A stretch of DNA of 64,000 nt from JAVJST01 sp965229715 (lineage in GTDB: Bacteria > Pseudomonadota > Alphaproteobacteria > Rhodospirillales > Casp-alpha2), in NCBI GenBank assembly GCA_965229715.1, contig CBDDJL010000002.1, positions 1,984,001 through 2,048,000 of the forward strand, written 5' to 3'. Under the pieces are notes generated by a model that saw only the letters and a list, made by a program, of their open reading frames with translations, did no database searches and was not told the origin of the DNA. How positions within the stretch are numbered: position 1 is the first letter of the stretch; each line of letters starts with the position of its first letter. This document shows positions 46,237 to 55,123 of this stretch, one piece after another. The translations under genes were made by a program, and so were the position numbers.

Positions 46237-47160
46237 TTAGGCCGGTTTCGGGTCACCCGAATCGGCACCCCCATCTTCCTCGCTCACAGCCGTTTCGTCT
46301 ACCGTCGAGTAAGCCTCCTCGCCGTCCTCGTCGTCATCTTCGTCGTCGTCATCCTCGCCGAGGCGCTCCTTGCGGCCCTTCTCGACCATGACCACCGAGA
46401 AAATGGAAATCTCGTAGAGCAGGATGGTCGGCACCGCGAGGCCGATCTGGCTGATCACATCCGGTGGCGTCAGGATCGCCGCAGCGATGAAGGCGCAGAC
46501 GATGGCGTACTTGCGCTTTGCGCGCATGCCCGCGGCGGTCACCAGACCTACTCTCGCCAGCAGGGTCATGACGACCGGCAGCTCGAAACAGATGCCGAAG
46601 GCAAAGATCAGACGCATGACCAGCGACAGGTACTCGTTCACTTTTGCCTCGAGTTCGATCGGCACGCCGTCTTGAACGGGGCCGGTTTCGAAACTCAGGA
46701 AAAACTCCCAGGCGAGCGGGAAGATGAAGTAGTAGACCAGCGCGCCGCCGGTAAAGAACAGGACCGGGGTCACCACGAGAAACGGCGCAAATGCCTTCTT
46801 TTCGTGCTTGTAGAGTCCCGGCGCGATGAACGCCCAGATCTGGATGGCGATGAACGGAAACGCGAGGAACATGGCGGCGAAGAAAGCCACCTTGATGTAG
46901 GTGAAGAATGCCTCGTGCAACGCCGTAAAGATCATTCTCCGCTCGACGCCCTTGTCGTTGTAAGCGTCGGCGAGCGGCTGCACCAGGAACTGGTAGATGT
47001 CCGGTGCAAAGTAATAGCATATGAAGAACAGCACCATCAGCGCCGAGAACGAATACAATAACCGGCGCCGGAGTTCGATCAGATGGTCGAGCAACGGCAT
47101 CTTCGATTCGTCGAGATCGTCCGTGTCGTCGTCTTTGGTCGCGTCCGTAAACTGGGCCAT
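46237..47160 (-). CDS. tatC: Sec-independent protein translocase TatC
   Basis: A 307-residue, six-helix membrane protein that binds twin-arginine signal peptides. MPLLDHLIELRRRLLYSF (21-38) is the conserved N-terminal region including the E/R motif, and FGICFELPVVMTLLA (near 192-206) is the transmembrane-4 region. The C-terminal 50 residues are a long acidic tail (EDDDDEDDDEDGEE) that many TatC proteins lack. Its start overlaps the tatB stop by 1 bp. Confidence 0.95.
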   Translation of the reverse strand: MAQFTDATKDDDTDDLDESKMPLLDHLIELRRRLLYSFSALMVLFFICYYFAPDIYQFLVQPLADAYNDKGVERRMIFTALHEAFFTYIKVAFFAAMFLAFPFIAIQIWAFIAPGLYKHEKKAFAPFLVVTPVLFFTGGALVYYFIFPLAWEFFLSFETGPVQDGVPIELEAKVNEYLSLVMRLIFAFGICFELPVVMTLLARVGLVTAAGMRAKRKYAIVCAFIAAAILTPPDVISQIGLAVPTILLYEISIFSVVMVEKGRKERLGEDDDDEDDDEDGEEAYSTVDETAVSEEDGGADSGDPKPA

Positions 47161-47885
47161 CAGCTTTTACTCGCGGCCGGTTTAGCCGGTGATTTCCGGG
47201 GCGTTTTGCGTGCGGCTTGCTTGCTTGCCGAGGTTTTGGCGGTTGTGGCCTTTGCCGACTTTTTCGCGGCTGGTTTTTTCGCGGCTGGCTTCTTTGCCGC
47301 CAGCTTTCCGGCTGGCGCCGATTTGGCCTTGCTGTTGGACTTTCCGGATGCGCTTTTCGCCGTCGCTGCTGATGCGGTCTTGCGCGCTGCCTTCGGTTTG
47401 GCGCCGCCGCGGGTCTTGCGTTTCGCTGGTTGCGCGGCGGTCTTGCCGTCGGCGGGCTTCTTGCCAGAAGCGCTTTTGGTCTCGCTTTTCGGCGCGGCCT
47501 CGGCGATGGCCTCCTTGACGCCGCCGGCCGTCGGTTTTGTCGCATCGGCCTTCGTCGTGCCCGGCTTGTCGTCGGCAATCTTGTTGAGGTCGTCCTTGAT
47601 CTCGTCGAGGCCGAGGTCTCCCTTCAGATCGTTGCGAACGACCCCGTGTTTGAGGTCGCGCTCGATCTCTTCTTCCTTGATGCGCTGCATTTCCTTCTTG
47701 AAGTCGTCGAGGTCGGCCTCGCGGACCATTTCGTCGACACCGGATTGGAACTCGCGGGCGAGACCGCGAACCTTCTTGACGCCGAGCATCGCCGTACGCA
47801 ACGCGCGCGGCAAGTCCTTCGGCCCGACGACAATCAAGGCCAGCGTGCCGATAATGAAGATTTCCTGCCAGCCGATATCCAGCAT
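47160..47885 (-). CDS. tatB: Sec-independent protein translocase TatB (with long basic tail)
   Basis: A 241-residue protein with the TatB N terminus: MLDIGWQEIFIIGTLALIVVGP-type start, where Glu8 and the P-K-D-LP hinge are typical, then an amphipathic helix to about residue 100. From about 130 to the end the sequence is almost all K, A, P, S and T (for example AAKKPAAKKPAAKKSAKA), resembling a histone H1 or AlgP-type tail. Ordinary TatB is about 100-180 residues. The reading frame and composition suggest a genuine extension. It lies 67 bp from tatA and overlaps tatC by 1 bp. Confidence 0.92.
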   Translation of the reverse strand: MLDIGWQEIFIIGTLALIVVGPKDLPRALRTAMLGVKKVRGLAREFQSGVDEMVREADLDDFKKEMQRIKEEEIERDLKHGVVRNDLKGDLGLDEIKDDLNKIADDKPGTTKADATKPTAGGVKEAIAEAAPKSETKSASGKKPADGKTAAQPAKRKTRGGAKPKAARKTASAATAKSASGKSNSKAKSAPAGKLAAKKPAAKKPAAKKSAKATTAKTSASKQAARKTPRKSPAKPAASKS

Positions 47886-47952
47886 GACCGACGGCCTCGG
47901 TTAGGTGTCAGAAGCGCGGAAAGGCGGCCTTCGCCGCCACGTGTGTGTCGGG

Positions 47953-48198
47953 TCAGCCGGCGGCCTTGCTCTTGTCGTTGCTGGTGTCGGTGGACTCTGC
48001 CACGTCACCTTCATCCGACTTCAGGGCTTTTTGCTCTTCTTCTTCAGCGGTTTCCGACTCTTCCTTCACATTCTTCTTAAAGGATTTGAGTCCCTTGCCG
48101 AAGTCGCCCATGAGGCGCGAAATCTTGCCGCCACCGCCGAACAGGACGAGGACGACGACAAGGACGATCAGCCAGTGCCAAATACTAAACGTACCCAT
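47953..48198 (-). CDS. tatA: Sec-independent protein translocase TatA
   Basis: An 81-residue protein: helix WHWLIVLVVVLVLFGGGG (7-24), hinge and amphipathic helix ISRLMGDFGKGLKSFKK (26-42), then an acidic tail. The FGGGGKIS variant of the usual FGPxK hinge is common in alphaproteobacteria. It forms the pore/patch that moves folded Tat substrates. It starts the tatABC run, 109 bp after scpB. Confidence 0.95.
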   Translation of the reverse strand: MGTFSIWHWLIVLVVVLVLFGGGGKISRLMGDFGKGLKSFKKNVKEESETAEEEEQKALKSDEGDVAESTDTSNDKSKAAG

Positions 48199-48307
48199 GG
48201 TTTACCTATTCTCTCCCAGGACATGTTTCATGGTGTTCGATGTCGGGCCGGATAATGCCACGCCGTCGCCGGATGGGCAATGCAGCCCGCGCATCCGCCG
48301 ACACGCT

Positions 48308-49084
48308 TTATGCGGCATCCGGATCGAGCGGTTCCGCGGCCTCTTCGGTATCGTCGATTTCGGGAAGAACACCCTGTTCAGCCGGTTTCGGAGGGCCCGG
48401 ATCGACCGCTTCTTCGCTGCCGCGGCTGCGATAGACGTTGAGCGCCGGCGCGGTTTCCAGCAATCCGGCGGCCTTGAGGTCATCCATGCCCGGAAGGTCA
48501 CCGATTTTGGCGAGCCCGAAGTGATCGAGAAACTCGTCGGTCGTGCCCCAGGTCATCGGCCGGCCCGGACTTTCGCGCCGGCCTTTCGGTTTGATCCAGT
48601 TCTTCTCGAACAACAGGTCGAGGGTGCCTTTGCTGAGGCCGACGCCGCGAATTTCCTCGATCTCCGCCCGCGATACCGGCTGGTGATAGGCAATGATGGC
48701 GAGCGTCTCCATGGCCGCGCGGCTCAGTTTGCGTTCGACCTCGGTCTGGACGTTGAGCACCGGGCCGAGATCCTCGGCGGTGCGAAAGGCCCACGAAGCG
48801 CCGGCGCGAATCAATTGAATACCCCTGCCCTCGTAGTCGGATTGCAGATCCTTGAGCAGATCCTTCACGCCGAGCCCCTCCGGCACGCGGTTGGCCAGGA
48901 CACGTTCGGGCACGGGATCCGCCGAGGCGAACAGGATCGCCTCGAGCACGCGTTTCACCGTGCGGGTCTCGTCCGCGCCGGTTTCAGCTGCCTCCGGCTC
49001 AGTACCGTCGTTGGATACTGCCGCGTCCAGGTCCGCGTCGGTGTCCTCGGGGGCGATGGATTGGGATTGTGCTGCCTGATTCAT
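48308..49084 (-). CDS. scpB: Segregation and condensation protein B
   Basis: A 258-residue protein with an N-terminal acidic extension (about 1-40) before the winged-helix pair. RVLEAILFASADPVPERVL (45-63), ALAIIAYHQPVSRAEIEEIRGV-like METLAIIAYHQPVSRAE (about 132-148) and a GRPMTWGTTDEFLDHFGL block are family markers. It joins ScpA and SMC in chromosome condensation. A long acidic/Pro tail follows. Its ATG overlaps the scpA stop by 4 bp. Confidence 0.93.
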   Translation of the reverse strand: MNQAAQSQSIAPEDTDADLDAAVSNDGTEPEAAETGADETRTVKRVLEAILFASADPVPERVLANRVPEGLGVKDLLKDLQSDYEGRGIQLIRAGASWAFRTAEDLGPVLNVQTEVERKLSRAAMETLAIIAYHQPVSRAEIEEIRGVGLSKGTLDLLFEKNWIKPKGRRESPGRPMTWGTTDEFLDHFGLAKIGDLPGMDDLKAAGLLETAPALNVYRSRGSEEAVDPGPPKPAEQGVLPEIDDTEEAAEPLDPDAA

Positions 49085-49968
49085 GTCGATTGTTCCGTCA
49101 TTTCGTTGTCGTCGCTCTCACCGGCATGATCGTCGCCGGGCTCGTTGTCCTGAGCCGGGGCGTTCGGATCGAAGTTGTCGCCGGCACTAACGTAGATCGG
49201 GCCGAACAGACCCGTCTGGCGGATGTTGACCTGACCCTCGCGGGCAAGTTCGAGGCTGGCAGTGAAGGTCGCCGCCATGGCCGAGCGCACGGCGAGATTG
49301 TCGCTGCCGTCCATGATGTCCTCCGGCAGGAAGCGCCAAAGACTTTCCCAGTCCGGCGTTGCGCCGAGCATGCGGCGGATGCGTGACAATGCCCGGTCGA
49401 CGGTGAACAGCGTGAACGGCTCGATATCCATGGCCTCGGGCCCCTTGCGGCGCTGGATATCGCCATAGGCCTGCATCAGGTCGAACAGATCGGCATCGAA
49501 CACGGTCTTGAGGTGCACGACAAACCTCTCGGGCGCGCCGCGGGGGAAGAAATCCCGGCCGAGTCTGCCGCGCGCCATCAACGTCTCGCCGGCATTACGC
49601 ATGCTTTCCAGGCGCTGCAGCTGCCATGCCAGAACCGCCGCAAGCTCCTCGCCCGTCGGTTCTTCCTCGTCATCGAGGTCGGGCAGCAAAAGACGCGATT
49701 TCAGATACGCAAGCCACGCGGCCATCACGAGATAGTCGGCGGCCAGTTCGAGATCGCGCCGCCGTGCCTCGGCGACGAACGACAGATACTGATCCGCAAG
49801 TTCCAGAATCGAGACGTGAATGAGGTCGACCTTCTGTTCGCGGGCCAGCGTCAGCAGAACGTCGAGTGGACCGGCATAGCCATCGATATCGACGACGAAA
49901 GCGTCGCCCGATTCCGCTGCCGCGGCCTCGAACGCATCGACGTGGCTTTCCGCGATTAAATCGGTCAT
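49081..49968 (-). CDS. scpA: Segregation and condensation protein A
   Basis: A 295-residue kleisin. The N-terminal block YAGPLDVLLTLAREQKVDLI (28-47) followed by ILELADQYLSFV binds the SMC neck, and a C-terminal winged helix (about 200-255) binds the SMC head. The middle contains DYLVMAAWLAYLKSRLLLP, also typical. An acidic tail ends the protein. It overlaps nagZ and scpB by 4 bp each. Confidence 0.93.
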   Translation of the reverse strand: MTDLIAESHVDAFEAAAAESGDAFVVDIDGYAGPLDVLLTLAREQKVDLIHVSILELADQYLSFVAEARRRDLELAADYLVMAAWLAYLKSRLLLPDLDDEEEPTGEELAAVLAWQLQRLESMRNAGETLMARGRLGRDFFPRGAPERFVVHLKTVFDADLFDLMQAYGDIQRRKGPEAMDIEPFTLFTVDRALSRIRRMLGATPDWESLWRFLPEDIMDGSDNLAVRSAMAATFTASLELAREGQVNIRQTGLFGPIYVSAGDNFDPNAPAQDNEPGDDHAGESDDNEMTEQST

Positions 49969-51002
49969 GCCGCCATTCCACCCATCAGCGTATCGAACCG
50001 GGCGCGCGCCGCATCGCCATCGAACGCATCGGAACGGAAGCTTCTTTTCCGCAAGTCTTCCGCGGCGTCGACGCGACGAAGCGCAGCACCCGAAAGGGTC
50101 GGTACGGCGTCTGCGACAGCGGTCATTTCAGGCATGTCGCCATTGCAGTGCAGCGCCACGTCGCAGCCGGCAGCCATCGATGCCGTCGCCCGCTCGCCGA
50201 GCGTACCGGAGAGCGCATTCATGCTGAGGTCGTCGGTAACGAGAACGCCGTCGAACCCGATGTGGTCGCGGATCAAATTCGCGATCACGCCGGGCGATGT
50301 CGTGGCCGGCGCCTCGCCGTCGAGGCTGCTGTAGATCACATGCGCGGTCATGGCCCATGGCGCGCCCCATTCGGCCAGGGCATGGAATGGCGCAAAGTCG
50401 ACCGCTTCCAGATCGGACCGCGGCGTATCGACGACCGGCAGATCGTGGTGGCTATCGGCGGTTGCGCGGCCGTGGCCGGGGATGTGCTTGATGACGGGAA
50501 GAACGCCGCGCGCCAGCATTTCCTCGCAGACGATGCGGCCGAGCGCCGCCGCCTGCGCCGGGTCTGCGCCGACGGCGCGGTCACCGATAACGTCGTGTGC
50601 GCCCGGCTGCGGAATGTCGATGCACGGAACGCAGTCGACCGTGATACCGACGGCGGCGAGTTCCTCAGCGAGCAGGCGCGCGTTGACCCGCGCAGCTTCC
50701 TCGCCGGCTGCCGGATCGGCCTGGTGCAACGCGGCGATTTCGCCCATGGCCGGCGCCTTGCGCCAGTGCGGCGGGCCGAGGCGCTGGACGCGGCCGCCTT
50801 CCTGATCGACGAGGACCGGCGCATCGTCGCGGCCGACGCAGTCGCGCAAGGCGTCGATCAACGTACGGAGTTGAACCGGATTGTCGACGTTGCGGGCAAA
50901 CACGATGAACCCGAGCGGGTCGGCGTCGCTGAAAAACGCCCGCTCGTCGGCCGTCAGCTCGAGGCCGGAACACCCGAAAATGGCGGCAAGCGGTTCGGTC
51001 AT
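49965..51002 (-). CDS. nagZ: Beta-N-acetylhexosaminidase (GH3)
   Basis: A 345-residue cytoplasmic glycoside hydrolase that removes N-acetylglucosamine from anhydro-muropeptides in cell-wall recycling. VDQEGGRVQRL (about 62-72) and KHIPGHGRATADSHHDLP (about 165-182), which contains the catalytic His/Asp dyad, are NagZ signatures; the nucleophile Asp lies in VLVTDDLSMNAL. The ATG at 51000-51002 is chosen because it follows the SPOR stop by 13 bp; an ATG at 51059 would overlap the SPOR gene by 44 bp. Confidence 0.94.
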   Translation of the reverse strand: MTEPLAAIFGCSGLELTADERAFFSDADPLGFIVFARNVDNPVQLRTLIDALRDCVGRDDAPVLVDQEGGRVQRLGPPHWRKAPAMGEIAALHQADPAAGEEAARVNARLLAEELAAVGITVDCVPCIDIPQPGAHDVIGDRAVGADPAQAAALGRIVCEEMLARGVLPVIKHIPGHGRATADSHHDLPVVDTPRSDLEAVDFAPFHALAEWGAPWAMTAHVIYSSLDGEAPATTSPGVIANLIRDHIGFDGVLVTDDLSMNALSGTLGERATASMAAGCDVALHCNGDMPEMTAVADAVPTLSGAALRRVDAAEDLRKRSFRSDAFDGDAARARFDTLMGGMAA

Positions 51003-51015
51003 GTGGACTCTCTCT

Positions 51016-51972
51016 TCATGTTCCGGGCCTGACGACGAGGCAACCGACGTTTCGCTCACTCAGTTTGCCGCACAGCGCTTTGGCTGCGGCGGCATCGTTC
51101 AATGGCCCGGCACGAAGTCGGTAGAACACGCCCTTGTCCTCGCCGAGGTCGACCCGAACAATGGACAGGCCGAGTCGGCCCAGGAGATCGGTGTGCGCGG
51201 AGCGGAGCCGCTTCCACTCGGCCTCGGCGCGGTCCTGGGAGCGCAATGCGGCCAGCTGAATCCGATACGTGTCGGATGTCGGCAGACGTGCGGACTGGGT
51301 CGCCGCCGGTTCCGGCTCGGGGGCCGGCTCAGGCGCCGCCGTGACGGGGTCGGGTTCGGGCGATGGCTCAGGCGCCGTCTCTGCAACCGGTTCCGGCGCG
51401 GCGGGCGGCTCGCTCGTCGCATCGAGCGCCGATGCCTGTGCGGTCTCGCTGGGCGGCGGTGGCGGTGGTGTGTTCTCCGCCGCCGGTTGCGGTTCGAGAG
51501 GAACCGGCTGAAGTTCGGTCGGCATGCCCTCCTTCACTGTCTCAGCAGCGGTTTCAGAGGGTTCCGGCATGGCCGCAGGTTCGGACTCGGCAGGTTCCGG
51601 TGCAGCCGTCTCGGGAACCGGCAGCGGTTCCTCGGGCGGCGGCAGCAGGCGTTCGACATCGTTGCCGGCGCCCTCGCCGTTCAGCCGGTTGTAGACCAGC
51701 TTGTCGCGGTCCGGCACATCCATTCCGCCGGGGTCGGCGGGACGGATTTTGATCGGCGTGATATCGGCCCGGATGATCGGCACGTCGCCCTGGCGGCCGG
51801 CGGCGATGAACTGCTTACCCCACAACACCCAGGCGCCGCCGGACAGCACGCCGACGAGAACCAGAAAGCCCACCATACGGCCCCATTTGCGGCCGGACTT
51901 CTTGCGTTCGACCGGTTCGAACTCGAGCTTTTCGGCAATCCCGCCGTCAACGCGGTCTTCCGGGTTCGGCAT
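51016..51972 (-). CDS. SPOR-domain membrane protein
   Basis: A 318-residue bitopic protein: cytoplasmic N terminus, one helix (about 33-50, VGFLVLVGVLSGGAWVL), a very long P/E/A-rich periplasmic linker (about 90-240), and a SPOR domain at about 240-316 (TYRIQLAALRSQDRAEAEW). SPOR domains bind denuded glycan strands at the division septum. It sits between argS and nagZ as usual. The argS stop overlaps its ATG by 1 bp. Confidence 0.9.
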   Translation of the reverse strand: MPNPEDRVDGGIAEKLEFEPVERKKSGRKWGRMVGFLVLVGVLSGGAWVLWGKQFIAAGRQGDVPIIRADITPIKIRPADPGGMDVPDRDKLVYNRLNGEGAGNDVERLLPPPEEPLPVPETAAPEPAESEPAAMPEPSETAAETVKEGMPTELQPVPLEPQPAAENTPPPPPPSETAQASALDATSEPPAAPEPVAETAPEPSPEPDPVTAAPEPAPEPEPAATQSARLPTSDTYRIQLAALRSQDRAEAEWKRLRSAHTDLLGRLGLSIVRVDLGEDKGVFYRLRAGPLNDAAAAKALCGKLSERNVGCLVVRPGT

Positions 51973-53738
51973 CAGCGCATTTCCTCGACCGGGGTGACAC
52001 CGATGACACCGAGACCGGAGGCAATAACCGTCGCGAGGCCGCGCACCATGGCGAGTCGCGCCCGCGTCAGGGCCTCGTCGTCGTCGGCGATGAAACGGAG
52101 CGACGCATTGTCCTTGCCGAGATTCCAGAGTGCATGGAAACTGGCGGCAAGATCGTTCAGATAGAACGCGACCCGATGCGGTTCATGGGCCTGGGCGGCG
52201 CTCTCGACAATCCGCGGCCATTCGGCCATGCGGCGGATCAGTCCGACCTCGGCATCGTCGTCCAAGCGGTCGAGCGGCGCTTCCGCCAACGCTGCGTCGT
52301 TGACGGCATCCGGGCCGAACTGTTCGGCCGCGAGGCGCATGACGGAATGGGCCCGCGCGTGGGCGTATTGCACGTAGAACACCGGGTTGTCCTTCGATTG
52401 CTCTTTCACTCGTTGCAGATCGAAATCCAAGGGGGCGTCGTTCTTTCGGGTCAGCATGATAAAGCGGAAGACGTCGCGCCCGACCTCCTCCATGACGTCC
52501 CGCATGGTAACAAATCGTCCGGCCCGCTTCGACATCTTCAACGGTTGGCCGCCGTCCATCAGGTTGACCATCTGGCACAACTTGACGTCGAGATCGCCCT
52601 CCCCACCGGTCAGGGCCGCGACGGCGGCCTGCAGGCGTTTGACGTAACCGCCATGGTCGGCGCCCCAAACATTGACCATTGTGCTGAAGCCTCGACGGTA
52701 CTTGTCGAAGTGATAGGCAATATCGGTTGCGAAGTAAGTATATGTATTATCTGATTTTTTTATCGGCCTGTCGACATCGTCGCCGAACTCGGTCGACTTG
52801 AAAAGGGTCTGCGGGCGGGGCTCCCAATCTTCCGGTTTCTTGCCTTTCGGCGGTTCGAGAACGCCGGTGTAGAGCAATCCCTTGTCGGTCAGGTCGGCGA
52901 GCGCCGCCTCGACTTTGCCCGATTCGACGACACCGCGCTCCGAGGTGAAAACCTCATGCTCGATGCCCATCAGAAGCAGGTCCTGCTTGATCAGGGCCAT
53001 CATCGATTCGGTCGCCATCCGTCGGAAGTTCTCGATCCAGCCGTCTTCCGGACCGTCCTTCCAACGCGCACCCTCGCGCGCGGCAATCTCCTTTGCCGGC
53101 GCAATCAGGTAGTCGCCCGGATAGTAACCCTCCGGTATCTCGCCGACGTCTTCGCCCAACGCTTCGCGGTAGCGATGGTGCAGCGAGCGCGCCAGCGTAT
53201 CGATCTGCGCGCCCGCATCGTTGATCCAGTACTCCCGGGTGACCTCGTAACCGGCCTTGGCCAACAGGGTCGCAAGCGCGTCGCCGAACACGGCGCCGCG
53301 GCCGTGGCCGGCATGCATCGGTCCCGTCGGGTTGACCGAGACGTACTCGACATTGACCGGTTCGCCGGCGCCGACGCCCGACGTGCCGTAGTCCGTTGCG
53401 TCGGCGAGTATCTTCTTCAGTTCCGAATGCCAGACGGCATCCGACAGCGTCATGTTGATGAAACCGGGGCCGGCGATCTCGGCACGGGTGATCGCCGGGT
53501 CGTCGGCCAGCCTGGCCATGATCGCCTCGGCCAGATCGCGCGGTTTTTTGCCGGCTGGCTTGGCCAGAACCATGGCCGCGTTGGTGGTCACGTGTCCGTG
53601 GCTTGCGTCGCGCGGCGGCTCGACCGTAATGCGGCCGAAATCCAGCCCCGCCGGCAGGTCGCCTGCCGTGGCGAGATCTTCGAGCACGGCGACGACCGCG
53701 TCGCGTCCATAGGGTCTTGTCCAGGCCATGGCGATCAC
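51972..53738 (-). CDS. argS: Arginyl-tRNA synthetase
   Basis: A 588-residue class I synthetase. The HIGH-type motif is PMHAGHGRGAVFGDAL (about 130-145) and the KMSKS-type motif is LKMSKRAGRF (near 395-404). The N-terminal arginyl domain (about 1-110) and the DALR anticodon-binding C terminus with FHALWNLGKDNASLRF are present. A second in-frame ATG nine bases downstream (53729) is a possible start. It leads the argS-SPOR-nagZ run. Confidence 0.97.
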   Translation of the reverse strand: MIAMAWTRPYGRDAVVAVLEDLATAGDLPAGLDFGRITVEPPRDASHGHVTTNAAMVLAKPAGKKPRDLAEAIMARLADDPAITRAEIAGPGFINMTLSDAVWHSELKKILADATDYGTSGVGAGEPVNVEYVSVNPTGPMHAGHGRGAVFGDALATLLAKAGYEVTREYWINDAGAQIDTLARSLHHRYREALGEDVGEIPEGYYPGDYLIAPAKEIAAREGARWKDGPEDGWIENFRRMATESMMALIKQDLLLMGIEHEVFTSERGVVESGKVEAALADLTDKGLLYTGVLEPPKGKKPEDWEPRPQTLFKSTEFGDDVDRPIKKSDNTYTYFATDIAYHFDKYRRGFSTMVNVWGADHGGYVKRLQAAVAALTGGEGDLDVKLCQMVNLMDGGQPLKMSKRAGRFVTMRDVMEEVGRDVFRFIMLTRKNDAPLDFDLQRVKEQSKDNPVFYVQYAHARAHSVMRLAAEQFGPDAVNDAALAEAPLDRLDDDAEVGLIRRMAEWPRIVESAAQAHEPHRVAFYLNDLAASFHALWNLGKDNASLRFIADDDEALTRARLAMVRGLATVIASGLGVIGVTPVEEMR

Positions 53739-53783
53739 TGTCCTCTGGCGTTCGTCTCGTTCGTGCCGCGTGCGGCGGGTGGA

Positions 53784-54977
53784 TTACGACGTACGGGCCT
53801 GTACGTCGAACAGACGGCGATGCTCGTCGAGCGCGTGGCGGTCGGTCATGCCGGCAATGTAATCGGCGACCAGTTCCGCCGTTTCCTGCCGGTTCGGACC
53901 GGGTGCGTTGCGGCGCCATTCGGTCGGCAGGCATTCCGGTTCGGCGACCAGCAACTGGAACAGATCGCGCACGACCCGGCGAGCCTTCGTCGTCATGCGG
54001 TTGAGCTTGTAGTGCCGGTACATGTTCTCGAAAAGAAACTTTTTCAACGCCGCGTCGTTGGACCGCATTTCCTCGGAAAATCCGGCGACCGGTCGGTCGG
54101 CGTTTCGCACGTCGTCCGGGCTTTTCGGGGCGAGATCGGCGAGGCGGCGCTCCGTCTCCTCGATCAGGTCTTCGACCATGGCGCCGATCATGCGGCGGAC
54201 CGCCTCGTGAATGCGGCGCGAATCGTCGAGATCGGGAAATGCGCGGCCGATTTCATGGAATATCGGCCCGATCAGCGGCACGTCGGCGAGATCGTCGATG
54301 GTGAACAAGCCGGCGCTGAGACCGTCGTCGATATCATGATTGTTATAGGCAATGTCGTCGCTCTGCGCCGCGACCTGCGCCTCGGCGCTGGCGAACGTCT
54401 GCAGATTGAGATCCATGCGTTCATCGTACGCCGCGATGCCGCGCGGCAAACCTTCCGTGACACCGGCCTCGCGCACCAGCGGGCCGTTGTGTTTGACGAT
54501 TCCCTCGACCGTTTCCCACGTCAGATTGAGGCCATCGAAGGCCGGATAGCGGTGTTCGAGTTCGGCGATAACCCGCAGCGATTGGGCGTTGTGGTCGAAA
54601 CCGCCGTAGGGCTCCATCGACTCTTTCAGGGCATCCTCGCCGGCGTGGCCAAACGGCGGATGGCCGAGGTCGTGGGCCAGCGCCAGCGCTTCGCCGAGAT
54701 CCTCGTCGAGACGCAGATAACGGCACACGGACCGGGCAATCTGCGCGACCTCCAGGCTATGGGTCAGGCGCGTGCGGAAGAAATCGCCCTCGTGATTGAC
54801 GAAGACCTGGGTCTTGTATTCGAGGCGGCGAAACGCGCCGCAATGGACGATGCGGTCGCGGTCGCGCTGGAACGCGGTACGGGTCCGGCTCTCGGGTTCG
54901 TCGAACAGGCGTCCGCGCGAGGCCTGCGGGTCGCAGGCATACGGCGCGCGGCTCATGATATCGGTGGAATCGGGCAT
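53784..54977 (-). CDS. dgt: dGTPase-like HD-domain triphosphohydrolase
   Basis: A 397-residue HD-superfamily phosphohydrolase. Metal ligands are in RLTHSLEVAQIAR (70-82), LAHDLGHPPFGHAGEDAL (99-116) and a later DDIAYNNHDIDDGL. SRTRTAFQRDRDRIVHCGAFRRLEYKTQVF (30-59) is the family opening. It should cut dNTPs to nucleoside and triphosphate, controlling dNTP pools. It is 45 bp after argS start, on the same strand, upstream in transcription. A 19-bp inverted repeat lies between it and recJ. Confidence 0.92.
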   Translation of the reverse strand: MPDSTDIMSRAPYACDPQASRGRLFDEPESRTRTAFQRDRDRIVHCGAFRRLEYKTQVFVNHEGDFFRTRLTHSLEVAQIARSVCRYLRLDEDLGEALALAHDLGHPPFGHAGEDALKESMEPYGGFDHNAQSLRVIAELEHRYPAFDGLNLTWETVEGIVKHNGPLVREAGVTEGLPRGIAAYDERMDLNLQTFASAEAQVAAQSDDIAYNNHDIDDGLSAGLFTIDDLADVPLIGPIFHEIGRAFPDLDDSRRIHEAVRRMIGAMVEDLIEETERRLADLAPKSPDDVRNADRPVAGFSEEMRSNDAALKKFLFENMYRHYKLNRMTTKARRVVRDLFQLLVAEPECLPTEWRRNAPGPNRQETAELVADYIAGMTDRHALDEHRRLFDVQARTS

Positions 54978-55048
54978 GGGGGCAAACTAACCCGGCGCCC
55001 GGTTTCCGGCAACTCGGTAACCCGGCGATTATTGCACGGCGGTTCCGA

Positions 55049-55112
55049 CCCGCACCCCCTCCCGGCCACCCAGTCCATTGTAGGCTCGTGGGCGGCCGGG
55101 AGGGGGTGCGGG
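55049..55112. repeat. 19-bp perfect inverted repeat with 26-nt loop
   Basis: CCCGCACCCCCTCCCGGCC at 55049-55067 and its exact complement at 55094-55112. It lies 11 bp past the recJ stop, in the only sizeable gap between recJ and dgt. A stable RNA hairpin would form in either direction, but no T-run follows, so it may act as an mRNA end stabiliser or a repeat-family member rather than a standard terminator. Confidence 0.85.
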
Positions 55113-55123
55113 CCGGGGCCGAA

